A DNA stretch of 64,000 nt from Dromaius novaehollandiae. Its lineage: Eukaryota; Chordata; Aves; Casuariiformes; Dromaiidae. Location of the stretch: contig NC_088113.1 of the NCBI RefSeq assembly GCF_036370855.1, forward strand, positions 18,744,501 through 18,808,500, in the 5' to 3' direction. The notes beneath the pieces were generated by a model. The model was given only the letters and a program-made list of their open reading frames with translations, ran no database searches and was not told the origin of the DNA. A program made the position numbers and the translations under genes. Positions within the stretch are counted from its first letter, which is position 1, and the number at the start of each line of letters is the position of its first letter. Shown in pieces: positions 20,928-33,330 of the stretch.

Positions 20928-23900
20928 CGGGCCTGCTCCAGCATCTGTTGGAGCAATGGAGAGGCTCCTGCCAGCTTTAATGAGCCCTGGACCAGCCTGG
21001 ATGCGTTCAAAGTATCACAGAAGTGGATGAAATGCATCATTCGTGGTGACATGTTGGAAAGAGAGGACCAAAAATTCAACCGGCTGCAGTCCCGTTCAGA
21101 AGAGCTGCGTCAGGGGTCATTGGCTGCTTGGGTTTAAGATGATATCTTGTCTTAAGGCTCAGTGTGGGGTGTGTGAGGACACGCGGTGGCAGCGGGGAAG
21201 GGGATCGGGACATTCTCGCTGCAATACAAGGCCCAGCGGTGTGCGAGGTGTTTTACAGAGGGGAAAAGGCGAGCGAGGAGGCACGGCTCTGTGCCTTGAA
21301 GAGCTTGCAGCAGTGTTTGGGACAGCACAGCGTGAACCAACGGTGACCGACAAGCAAACAAGGTTTCCCATCAAAACACCTTTTTTCAAAGTGTAAAAAA
21401 TTTCTGACATTTTAGAGAAAGATCAAACTTTGATTTATACCAAAACTCTCCAAATTCAACATTTTTATGTCAGTTTTGCTTTTTGGGGGCTGACGTTTTT
21501 CAAGGGGGTGACATATTCCTCTTATTTTCCAACTGTCTAGGAGATCTGAGGTGTCTGACTGAGACAAGACAAAGTCACAGCACAAAATACACTCGCAGCA
21601 ACTATTTTAGCTAATTAGACAATTGCAGTTTAAGCACGTGTGCATCTGAACAGATTGGTGATCTCGGTAGACTTCCAGTCTGTCCTCCTCATAGTCTGTC
21701 TTTCCTTTAATCTGCATCCAGTTCTGAACTCTTTCTGCCTGACCACTAACCCTTTCAAAAAGCTATTTGTAAAATAGGCGGTTGTTTATTGCAGGTTTCT
21801 CTGTTTCTCTTGCAAAGCTGGTTCGAATGGGGCAGTGAATATTACGGTGTTTATGGTGCGAGATGCCAGCTGGCAGATGGATATTTTCGTGGGTGCATCA
21901 TGCTGGTCCTACATATTATAGGAGCAAGTGACTGGATATCTGTCTTGACTGAAAAAGATGAATCTCTTCTTTACAAGCACATGTTTGGGGCATTTCTCTA
22001 AGTCTCTTGTTCTGATCCTGTATCGTGGTGGAACTCTTAAATATCTGAGGAAGGGAGAGTTTCAAGATAGCAAGGCAGCAGTAAGAAAGCATCTCTGTTT
22101 CATTTGTGGAGTACACATTTATTGGGAAGGCATTGATTTCTTTCTCTAGCAGGCAATGCGTGTTTATTGCTGACTGAAGGCAGAAACACTTTATTTGCAA
22201 GCATATGCTACTAAAAGAAACTCTGACTTTGCTGTCTATGGATACAGCAGAGCCTCCACCCAAGCACGGCCACTGATACGATTTGGGACAAGTCCTGTGT
22301 GTCTGGACTTTGAATGGCTGCAACGATTGCTCCAGTGGCCGTGGTGTTAAACGCACGATCGCTTGGGACAGCAGCAGGACGCGGCAGAAGAAAACGTATT
22401 GACCATATTTTTCAGCAAAGACAGTGGATGAAGCAGATAAGGATATTCAAAAAGATGCTAGTCCTAAGGCTAGACTTTGGAGCAAGTCAACGCTTACCTG
22501 CTTGATTAATCTCTGTCTGAAGCCCAAGCTACCTCGTACGCAGCCTGGGACTGCATCCTGCAAGGTCTCCACGTGCTCCCACCCCCGAGTGCTCAGGGTG
22601 ATTCCCAACCGGGTACCAACCCCCCGGATTAAACGGGGATTTCTGCAGGTCTAGCTTGATGACTGCTGGAAAGCAGGGGAAAGGGCTACGCCGGGAAAGA
22701 GGATGGGCTCAAAACTCGCCACGTGCAGGAGGTGTGCGAGGGAGCGTTACGGCTTCCAGCGCAGCGAGGAGCTGGTGAAACAGCTGCTGATTTTCCAGCC
22801 TCCGTGGATCGCCCTGGCCCCTTCTCGCGGGGTGGCTGGGCTTGGTTTGCCCCGCCAGCGCGGGCTGGGCACAGCGGTCCTGCAGCACACACGCTCCGGT
22901 GGCTGGAGCTGCGGGAGGAGGCACCAGCTCTGGAAGCAGGGGTAAAAACCCCCCAAACCCTCCTAAATCCGTATCCCAGCTCCTCGAAGCTTGCTTACTG
23001 CCAGCTCCCTAATTTATGTAAACCGGTCGTCGCGGCTGAATTAAACCCCACAATTAGCAGCCCAGGAGGGCACAGCTGTAATTCAGACAGATGTGCCACT
23101 TAAAAATATTTACGTAAAGCTCGCCGGATAAGCAGCGCTCCCGCGGGGAGCCGGCGTGGAGGCAAAGCCTCGTGGCGACTGCAGCCACGTCGCCACCGAG
23201 CAGCGACCACCAATTTGCAGGTGCTGGCAGCCACCGCGACAGCCCTCGGGATTCAAAAGCATCCCGATCTAAAGAAGTTAACGGGAAGCGTGATGTTTTC
23301 TGGCCTTTTTCTGCAGGCCTGCTCCGAGCCCGGGGCCCCGTGCAGCATCGCCTTGCTGCCTCGGTGGGAAATAGCAGAATTTAGAGATTAATCCGCACTT
23401 TGGAAAAATTGGGATTATTTACCCCAATAAAAAGTTTTGCTCTGGCCGTGGGTACAGCTTCCGTCTTTATTTTAACAAGCTTGTGCTGGAAACGTGCTTG
23501 TGCTGAAGAAGCTTAGAGAAAAAGGTTTGGTCTGCAAAGATCCATTGCTCTAACGTTGCAAAATCCGTCCCCCTCCTGTGCAACCGGGAGAAGCCAAGGT
23601 GCTGCTGCCGGAGCAGCCGGGGCGCGGGACCCGCAGCACCATGCCCGCTACGTGTTTGCTGACCGCTCCCACCGACTCACTCGTTTTTTAATATCCCAAA
23701 TCAAATTCGAGTGGTTTGCAGCCGTACAAGCCATCTCTGCAAAGCTGCACTTTCTAAGTTTCAAGAAACTCTAAATCAGAGGCTTTGTCTCCAGCTCTGG
23801 AGGCACGGGAGGATTCCTCCAAGGGGATCCCTGCGGCGGCATCTCCGGCTTTCTCCGGAGGGCTCGGGAGCCCGGAATAATCACTGAGTGTCAGAAAACT

Positions 23901-25140
23901 GGGAAAAACGTTTCTAGCAGTGGCTTATCGAATGGAGCCAGTTCCCCCAGATGGTGAGGACAGTCACGCTGCTTTAAAGCCATAGAAAAAGCAGTGACTA
24001 AAACTGGCTCAGACCTAGTTCGAGCAGCACCGGTAAAAACTATTCACAGATGTCAGGTTACGGAGTGAAGCTTTTTTCCCCCCCTCAGCACTGTCCTGGC
24101 TGCTGGCAATTACCAGTTTCCACCTTTCCAGTTGTAGCAGTTCAAGTTTCATGTGCACTAATTGCAGCATGATGGACGCAAATGCGTTTTTGCAGCTATT
24201 TCTTCGGCGTTTGTTGGCAGTCTGATCACGTGCGGTGTTTTCTGCGGTCTTACCGGGGAACCAGCACCTCCGCTGCCTAACGCTAACGTATATTCCAAAG
24301 TGAAAACAAATTTCTTTCAGATATTGTGGGAACACCCAGAATGAGCATGGCAACAGATGAGAGAGACTGAAATACCAGATTCACCCGTTTATGAGCAAAA
24401 ACACGGGAAAAAGAAAAGTGGTTGCCAGGTTTCGGCTCCATTGTACCAGTGATTTGCCCAAAAACTTTCCAAATTCAAATACACTTCATTTTTAAATGAA
24501 AGTGCCTTAATCCAGCTTCGGTTAGGCTGTTGGTGCTGGCACGTGGATTGATGGAGCAGTGGCTCTGCTTTGTCTCTGCACAATGGAAGTTGGGAAAAAA
24601 AAAAACCCACTGCAGATGAATTTTATTATTGCAGCTTTTATACGGGGCACAAAAGCGTGTGAGTTTAACGCAAAGTCATTACTGCAGTTAAAACCATTAA
24701 GTTAATTAATATGGACATTTACGGCTACCGATAAAAGATAATATCAGGGGATTTATAGAAATGATATATCTGTGTATTCTTGCTCCTGAAGCCGCTGGGA
24801 AGAGGGGACTCGTGACGGGGTGGCAATGGCACCTGTTGGGGCGAGGGGACGTTTCCGAGGGCATCAGTAAGAAACCCCGTTCCCGACAGCAGTGGAGCTC
24901 CAAAAACAACCCCTAAACTTTGCTAATTACGTTGTATTCAGAAGAGCTGCAGGTCCCTTGGCCCTGGCAGTCCTTGGAGGGTGCCCTCTTTGCATCGCCT
25001 ATTATTTTAACCGTGGAGAGCCCTATATGGGCCCAAAGGCACCAGATGCCGTATATATATGGGGGAAAAGTCCTCCGCGGGTCCTTGTAGCTGGAAAACC
25101 TCAGCTTGTCCCTGACTGCTCTTGGGCATCTACTCGCGCC

Positions 25141-25480
25141 GATGCCGGATAACAGTTGGGCGACGCGGTAATTTAATAAAGCTTTGCAAACGCGGGACTG
25201 CAGCCGGTGATAGAGGGGCCGTATCCATCACGGTAATGACAGACATTAGCAGGGTGCCAAGTGTTTTGGGCTCAGCAGATCTGTCACCGGTTTGCAGGCG
25301 GCGGCGGTGAGCGCAGGTCTGTGCCACGGCCGCTCTAATTTAGTGCTGTCTGCAAAGCTGTCATTGCGGGAGAAGATTTATCGGGCTGATACGTGTGATT
25401 TATGTCAGACGGTCAGCTCCGCACGCTCGTCTGCAACAATAGTAGTTAACAAGCAATTAAAATCTTTGGGCTGCTGTGCT
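25141..25480. promoter_or_regulatory. Candidate conserved noncoding element
   Basis: Repeat-free sequence mixing TAATTTAATAAAG, GGTAATGACAGACATTAG, CTCTAATTTAG and AGTAGTTAACAAGCAATTAA words with CpG-containing stretches. There is no open frame of interest. It is flagged because its texture differs from the GC-rich flanks; conservation is unproven. Confidence 0.28.
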
Positions 25481-25956
25481 GGAAGCTAGAGCAGAGCGAC
25501 TTCGAGCTGCTGTTTAACCATATCCCCGCTTAAAAAAGTGCTCGTGTCGGGGGTGAGGGATTTCAGGCCCTCCCGGGCACGGACACTGTCTCATGCTGTT
25601 TAAAACAGGGGGAACGTGTTTGTGGGTGTTTTTCCCAGCCCCGGGCAGCTCCCGCGGGGAGCGCAGATGCCAGAGCATCGCTCCCGCGTTCCTCCCGCTC
25701 CGCTTTCCCATGGAGACGTGGAAAGCAAATATCCTGCCACCGAGCCGAAAGGCATCGAGGGGACGGCGTCAGCCAGCAGCACGTGTCCGGGCTCCGGCTG
25801 CTCCGATGGAGCCGTGGCAGCGCACCGAGCCGGCCTGCTGATTTGCGGGAACCGAACTCCTTCCGAGCCCGCCGTGCTTTGGAGCTAATTTGCCTCATTG
25901 CACACACACGGCAGCTCCTCCGTGAGTGATGCCGGCTTAATTGCTGGTGATGGGCC

Positions 25957-25969
25957 GGGGGGGGGGGGG
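25957..25969. repeat. G13 homopolymer
   Basis: A run of 13 G. It is prone to sequencing length error and would shift any reading frame crossing it, including the long open frame on the plus strand that starts just upstream. Confidence 0.9.
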
Positions 25970-26779
25970 TTGTCCTCCCACTGCCACCCCGGGCCGCTGT
26001 AGATGCGCTCCGTCGTGGGCATTTCCACCTGCTGAACGCCGCAGTCGCTTTTCCTTCTGTCTTTTTGCGGCATTTGAGTTTGCGTTTGAGAGATGGGATT
26101 GTTTTTTCCCCTGGGAAATGGGTGCAGGCGCCCGGGCACAGCTGGCGTTTCCCAATGCACTCATACCTAGCAATACTTTATTATACACCAGTATACTGAT
26201 ACCTAAATACATTCAAATCCCTTTCCCTTGTTTTGAGCACACATTTTGGCTCCTATCAGAGAGGGTACATCAGGGTTTCTGTGCTTTTCAACCCGCCGAA
26301 GCCGGGATGAAGCAGGGGTGTCCCGCAGAGGGGCGATGCCCGGCGCCGGGAGCAGCCGTCAGGCTTTTGCACGTCTTCTCTCGCTTCGTCCTGCAGAGAC
26401 AGTGTTTAATCGTCACTGGTGTCTCTCTGGGGCTTGAGGAGCAAGGCAGCTCGGCTTCCCGGCTCCAGCCCAGCCTCGCTGGTGCTCAGCCAGGGCTTGC
26501 TGGTATTCACAGGCCTCCCGGCCGTCCCGTCCTCTCCCACCATCCCAGAGGCCGGATCCCCCCCGCAACCACCCAAGAAAACCCTGGGATGCCACCAGCC
26601 GAGGCATCGGGATGGGTTTGTGGCTTCTCCGGGGGAGGAAGGTCGAATAAATGTATTTCTGCTCCTTCAAAACGTGGAGCGGTTTCCTCTTTTTGCGAGG
26701 CAGGAGCTAGTCCAAACCCTCTGGAAAACCTGCTGCTGCGTAGAGGTGATCCGAGCTGACATTGAGAATTGTTTGATTT

Positions 26780-27760
26780 ACAATAACAGAGAGATAATAT
26801 TTTGCTAAGCCTCCCTGTAATATAATGTGTGTCATTTTAAATTTCCCATTACACCGAGCAATCTAATAAATAAACGCCCGGGCTGCAATAAACATGAATC
26901 ACTCAGCGTGGAAAAGCTCTCAGCAGTGCCCTAACAAATATCTTCTTCCTAATGTTCCTTGGAAGTCACCGATTAATTTGACTTTCAGCTCGCCGGCAAA
27001 CTCTGCCGAGATTTCACGAGAAATCAGGTTTCCAGATCAGGCGTGTGCCGCCTTGCTAAGGCTACGGCTCGAGCCTGGAGGTTTGCAAGTTCCCACTCAA
27101 ATAGACTTGGCTACCGGGATTTTTCTCTCTCTCTCTTTTTTTTTTTTAAATGCAACAAAAGCAGTTGTTCTACATGTCGCCGCAGCGAAAGCCACCTTGC
27201 GAGAGCAAGCAAGCAGCTCGTGCGACTTGTCCCCTAATTCCTGCAGTTAGCCTTTCGCCGGATTACGTGCACGTGAAGGTATTTTCACTATCTTCTGCCC
27301 TCCTGCCAATATCTGTTAGAATTTGCCGTCGAATGTAATATGAGTAATGTCGGGAGAAACAGGTCAGGGTTTCAGATTAACACCAATAACCATAATGAGA
27401 ACAGATGCTTATATCCATCTGGAATGTAGATTTAATATGTTAAATTCATAGCTCAGCCCATGAAATGCAATCATCAGATGTTTACTGGTCCCAATTTAAT
27501 GAGCGATTTTGGATTAAACAGGGGCCAAACAACAGGCCACCAATCTATATTAAATCTCTGCAAAATGAAAATTGCAAAGATTTACTTAGGGTCATTACAC
27601 AAGAAAATTTAATCACAACCTCATCCATAATGTCACATCGTCATCAGACTGATAATTGAAATGCCATGTGAGGGATTATGAATAACCCTCTGTTTATGAA
27701 GATAGCTTTCTGATTATCTCTGTGTCCTGTGACTAACATAAAATATGATTTGTGTTAAGG
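26780..27760. promoter_or_regulatory. Candidate conserved noncoding block (two parts)
   Basis: Two AT-rich, repeat-free segments (about 26780-26960 and 27330-27750) separated by a short GC-richer stretch. The second is dense in TAAT/ATTA, GATTAA, AACCATAATGAG, CAATTTAATGAGC and TGATAATTGAAATG words and has very few CpGs, unlike the sequence on either side. It has the best overall look of a long conserved enhancer in the window, but the call is by eye. Confidence 0.38.
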
Positions 27761-30700
27761 TACGTAGTCCTTGCCTAAAAGAAACCCGTCGGGGATTTGC
27801 GGGAAAAGTCTGATGTTTCACTTTCCCTGCTGCTGACGGGAGAAGGCGGTTGGGCACCGTCACTGCCGCTGTTCTCCGGGGCGGCGAGGGGCAGCCGGGA
27901 GGAGGGACCGGCATCGCGCGCCGTGTCCAGCAGCATCCCTGCGGCCGGGGGTGCTCGGAAGTACTCGGCGCGGGGTTTTAGCGAGCAAACATCGATTTGC
28001 CGAGAATCAATATTAATTTTTCAAACTGTATGTTCTCTGGGGCAAGAAATGTATCGTCAGGTGTTTACTAAACAGTGTGTTTGGCATGTTAATAAGAACA
28101 CACTCTTGATTTTGGTATGTTATGAAATATTAAACTCAGATATCTTACAATTATATGACGTCCATATTGTACTGCGTTATACAACACAGCTCTAAGGAAA
28201 GAGCGCATAAATCACCGAATTTCTAACAGCAGTTGGTTTCACAAGCGCATCTACTTGCTGTCTCCCTTGCAGCCCTGAAGCCGAATGCTCAGTTTTAAGG
28301 GTCAAGAAACGGCGCAAGTCAGCGACAGGCTCCTGGGGCGAACACGTGCACGTGCTGTTGCTGGGTACATGCTGCTCCTGCCCTTGGCTTCCAGACTTAC
28401 ACCCGCTTCGTAATTAAATTCCTGACCCCGCCGGTGGTACCCAGGCCGTGTCCATGGCCTACAGCCCAACACTCCCAGGAAAAAGATGCTACGCGTTTAA
28501 AATGTGGATCTGATGTATGTAAGTATAACGTATAACTGGGGAAAGCAGCGGAGCAGCCTGATGCACCCGCAGGAGTACGCGGGGTGGCTTCTCCAAGCTT
28601 TTCCATCAGCTTGGCTCAGGTCAGAAGACGCCAGGCAATGTGACAGAAGTGCGGACAAAACGGATGCTGCAAGTCGTCACTGAGAGCATTTCAGGAGACG
28701 CACGCTGAGCTCCCAGCCCGGAGAGCACGGCCGGGGTGCCAGGCCGTGGAGGCCGGACGAGGTGCTAACGTCGCCCCGAAAACGGGCTCGAGAGCGAGCG
28801 AGCACAGATGGAGACTTTTCCACCAGCCCGGATCAATGAGCGGACCCCGGCTTTCATTATTTACACAGGAGCACAGATAAAGCTATTAAAAGCAAGACAT
28901 CCGCAGAGAATGGGGAGCCATACGCTGTGCGTAATTCACATCAGAGCATGCACCAGCACTAACATAACCAATGCAATTAAGTGCAGATAAATAGGTAAGG
29001 AACAGTGTAATAAATGAACGAGTAGAAAGGCATCTCTCTCTGCACCAAGGGAAGAGAGGCTGGTAGTTTAGAAAAATTCCTCGTGATGGAAGGCTATCTG
29101 AGCATTGGAAAACCAAGGACCAAACCCTGCTGTTATTTCTGCAAGTCTTTGGACTTCAGGGAGAACAATTTACAGCATTAGCTGTGGGTGAAGTCTTGCC
29201 CAGGATGCCAAATGACCAGCTAAATTGCAGGAGACAACCTGCATAAAGTGGCTAATAACGGGGTGGACGTCTTATCTTAGTTAGACCTCTGTTCTAATGC
29301 CCCAGGACTTGAGCGCACAGCGATTTCCATCTGCAGGTGTTGGCTGCCCGCGTGGACGGGGGACCCCATGGGCAATGCCACTGCCTTGGGCACCCCGCTT
29401 CAACGGGGGGGGGCCCCGGAGCTCTTGCTGTGAGTCGGGGGGTCTCCGAAATCGCCAAGCGCTGTGGAAACATGAGTCGTGAGGATCGGCCCGGCCCTTG
29501 AGAGAGAAACGTGTTTTCCGCTAAAGCCACAGAATATGCCCCGAGCCTCATTTATGTGCTGATTAATTCCTTATTGGCTAATAGCATTTTTATGGGAATT
29601 AGTAGGAAGGAATGAAGCGGGTGATATCCCTAACACGCAGAGTTTGTGCTTGCCATGCCACCCAAAATACCGAAAGCTGAGGAATTCAGAAAACTCCTGC
29701 TACTGGAGGCAGCACGACCCCACCTCTGTCCTCGATCATCGAGGAGCCCCTCAGCCCTTGCTGCCCTCCACGGAAGGTGCCTTTCCATCAGAGACCACGG
29801 ATGGTTGGTGGCACATCTCGTGGCACACCAAAATGCCACCTCCCAGCTGTTTCTTGGTGTCACCGTGGAGCAAGGTCCTGCTTTTCCACGGTGATGGTGG
29901 TGTGCACCCAACATGCGCAGGCTCTGCACATGGTCTCCGCATCGGGAGAGGGCAAGAAGCAGGTGACGGCGCCTGCAAACGGGCAGCTATGGGCATTTTC
30001 TCGGGAGCTGTGTGTTTACCAGGCTTATCCAGGGTCACATTTCCCCGGCACCTTCTCTCCAGCGAGCTGCTCCGCGGAAGCACAAACACATCCTACTGCT
30101 GCCAGGCAGCCGTCGGCTTTGCAGACAGCTGTCCCCGCGCGATAGTCAAACTCCTGGGCTCTAATCCTGCAATTACCCCTTAGGGAGGTCATTATACACG
30201 CACCGACACAGCAAACCCGGGTGTAGATTGATTGCTTTCGTTAGTCCCTTCCTCTTCCCTAAACTCCGGGTATCTGACCGCGTTTCTCTAAGCAGGAGGT
30301 GTTGGGGCGCATTCAGATTTTCGGTGCCGGCAGGACGGTATCTGCGACTCCTTCATTGAACAGTTGGGCCGTGTTGTGCGCCTTGTTGCTGAGAGTAACT
30401 TAATGATGAATCATTATTAATGATTGCTGGCATGTGGGAAAAACGCAAAGGTATTAAGTGAGGGCCAAGCTATGCACGTGCTGGTATGGACACACACGTG
30501 CTCTCACCCGCGGGTCTCCCTGTGACTGTGGGAAACAGGAATGTAAATTCAGATAGAGCGACGGGGACCGAGCTCTGCGGGGTGCAGCAGGGCTGGAAGA
30601 AGGCTGGAGTGAATCCCGTGCTGCAAAAGTGCTCGTCTGAAGGTGACAGCAGCCACGAAATGGAGGTGCTAAAGAGAGCTGACGCATCGGATAAACTCCA

Positions 30701-31990
30701 GCTGTCGCCTCCAGTCTGTGCAGCTCCTCCTTCCCCTGCCTGGTCCTCTCCTCTTGGCTAATATCCCTAATGAGGAAGATTGAAAATATTTTTTCTCCTT
30801 TTGCTTTCAGCCTCAGAGGTTGGTATTTCTTTTTTCTTCTTCTTCTCCTTTAAACCTTCTCTTCTCTCAAAGAAGAGGCAACTGAAAGTAAGGAAGAGTC
30901 AGTGGTTTGCTGCTTGACATGTTTTTCTCTAGAAAGCCTGAAAGATCCCTTTTGAATGCTTTTATGTATCCTCCAGGTAAACACTCTCCTGCCCCCGAAT
31001 TCAATACTCTTTTTTTTCTCCCAACCTCAGTTTAAAAGATTGGATTTGAAGTTTTTTTTCTTGCTCCGAAGAGCCTTATGTTGCAGAGCAAAGGACCACA
31101 AACTGCAGTCTTTAAGGTCACACTTGGACCACATCAATTCTGAGACAGATTATCTTTGCTGTATTTTCTGGTTAAAAGTTTGGTGAGGTGGTAGATAGCA
31201 GTCTGCAAACAACTGCAAACCACACCAGTGGTACCTAGTCCAAAAATGAATTGAATGTAGCAGATTTTTTCCCTTAATTGTTTCGCAGTGTGATTCTCTC
31301 ATAGCTTAACCTCAGCCAGGGCAAAGATGAGGTCTGTGTGTGCAGACACCGTCCTCAACGGGTCAAAGGATGCTGCAGAAGGCGAGGTGGGCAGCGCAGG
31401 ACGCAGTTATCCACCTCAGCTCTCCCGGCAGGGTAAGGGGGTCTGCCTTGCCCACGTGCAAACCTCTCACGATTCACTCAAACTGCTAACAGTGATGCCC
31501 ATCTCCTCAAAGTATTTAGGACCCTTTGGGACACTTAATTTTGCCTCAGTAAGCCCGACCGTGTAAAGTCAAGCATATGTGTGCGTACAAGATCGAGGGC
31601 TTTAAACGCGCAGTCGTTGCCCTTCTGCTGACAGTGACTGCATTACGTAGCTGTGTCTCCATCCATAGCTGTACCGAGCCCCTGATCAGTCCGTCACTAG
31701 AGCTCACGATGCTGTTTTGTGCTGAAAAATGCAAGCCTTTTAAACTGATTTCTACTCCTGTCTCAGGGGTGCTGTGGAGAGTTACCCAAAAGTGAAGAAT
31801 GTCACTTCTTAAAGTCTTAAGTTGTCCAAGTTAAATGGTTGATAAATTAATGGAAATAATCTACCCTATTTTGTTTGATATAGTCCACTATCACTTAGAA
31901 ACCTCATAAAGAAAATAAAGCAATGACAAAATGTTGTAGATCTGGTCCCTTGACCCTGTTTTCCTCCAATAGTAGTTATTTTGAAAACAT
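27761..31990. other. Intergenic, no gene seen
   Basis: Mixed sequence. AT-rich patches at about 28810-29000, 29530-29620 and 30390-30430 (a dyad TAATGAT-GA-ATCATTA followed by another TAATGATT) could be small regulatory elements. A pyrimidine tract with TTC repeats lies at about 30826-30877. No coding evidence. Confidence 0.45.
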
Positions 31991-33330
31991 ACTCAGCTTA
32001 CTTACATGAACAACACACACAGAAGAGTTGAAAGTGGCACATTATCTTTCCAATGACATATTTAGCCAGTTATTCAGGCTATAATGAAGCTGCGTAATGA
32101 AGTCAATGTCCTTGAAAGTTCTTCATCAATTTTTTTCTCATCTGTCAGCATATCCACTTGCCGACACAATATTAATTAAACACAACATTTCCTGGAGTGT
32201 TGAAGTGAAGTCCCATCACTGATAATGAACAGGTTTAGGAGAGTCACATCCCAACAAAATTACTTTTTAAACCAGCCTTATTAAGCAGAAAATTAGACCT
32301 AAATCACCCTACAACATCCTCATTAAAAGCCACTGATCCTTGGCTGCTTCTATGTTCTAACATCTTTAATTAGCAAACTGCTAGTCTATCTGCCATGATA
32401 AATGCTATTAATCTTACCTTTCATTTGCTTTCTCTTAACCTATCATTTGCCCACTTCGGGGAGACACACGCTTCCACCAGAATTCATTTTATTGCATCTA
32501 ACGTCCTTGTAAGGATGAAAAATGCCGTAGTCACGGGTTAAACACAATGACTCTCTCCGCCCTCACTCCATCACTGAATTTCAGGATCGGTAATCTCTGG
32601 GATGGCAGAGCTGTTGTGGTTTGGGGGACGTTAAGGTTGTTTTCCCATAGATATTTATGGAATACTGTTGTCAAACTTTGAAAAGAAAAATCCAGGGCCA
32701 CTGTGGATCAGTTCCCAGAGAATGCCCTCTCTGCTGCCCTGCTTAAAACTGGGCAGAGGTATGGACTCCAATTAAACAAATCTTCTGGGTGTCCGTGAAG
32801 GTGCTGCCCAGGGAAAATAAATGCTTTAAAAACATCGTTGCACTTTAGAACTGCAGCAACTACAGCTCTAACCTATGCGTTGCCTTTACAAAGTGTGACA
32901 GCTTCCCAGCTTCCCGCGTATTTGTTCACAGATGCTCCAGAATATATCAGGACAAATAACATACTGCATTCGGCCACTTTCACATTACATTAGTCAGATG
33001 TACACCTAGAATGCAGTGCCATACTATGTATTTCAGAAATGCTTTATTAATTACTATGTTCTCAGGTACAAAATGCCATTTTATATGTGCAGTTATTTTT
33101 TCCAGTTTATAACTGTGAAAATCAGGAGTTTCACTATACTATTATTCACTGGATGATTTTTACAATGTGCATCATCTTCATATTGCAAGAAATACCATCA
33201 TATTCAGCTCACTCCAGCGCAACAGAGAAGAACATATTTGACCTTAGCTAACCAAATATTTTGTGTGATTAATTCAGTTCACATTATTCAGTAGTTCTTT
33301 TCAACAGACCTCCTGAAGAGCGTTCTGATC
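31991..33330. promoter_or_regulatory. Candidate conserved noncoding region
   Basis: Long, repeat-free, CpG-poor sequence with homeodomain-type words (AATATTAATTAAAC, TTTAATTAGC at 32365-32374, ATTACATTAG). Almost no open frame longer than 60 codons exists across about 1.6 kb here, which fits noncoding AT-rich DNA. Conservation is not tested. Confidence 0.28.

Larger units (their letters stand above)
17721..25140. other. Intergenic, mixed composition, no gene seen
   Basis: Unique noncoding sequence. It holds the small dyad structures at 19454-19503 and 20910-20955 (listed separately) and homeodomain-type GCTAATTA words at 21610-21617 and 24922-24929. An open frame of 194 codons at 18187-18771 has no recognisable domain and no splice context, so I do not call it. 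Confidence 0.45.

Noticed and set aside
23137..25662. The same GC-rich 15-mer dyad GCTCCCGCGGGGAGC at 23137-23151 and 25648-25662
   Set aside because: One or two repeated 15-mers are expected by chance in a GC-biased window of this size.
25941..26759. A 272-codon open frame in intergenic DNA
   Set aside because: It starts beside a G13 homopolymer whose length may be wrong, has no recognisable domain, and competes with several overlapping frames.
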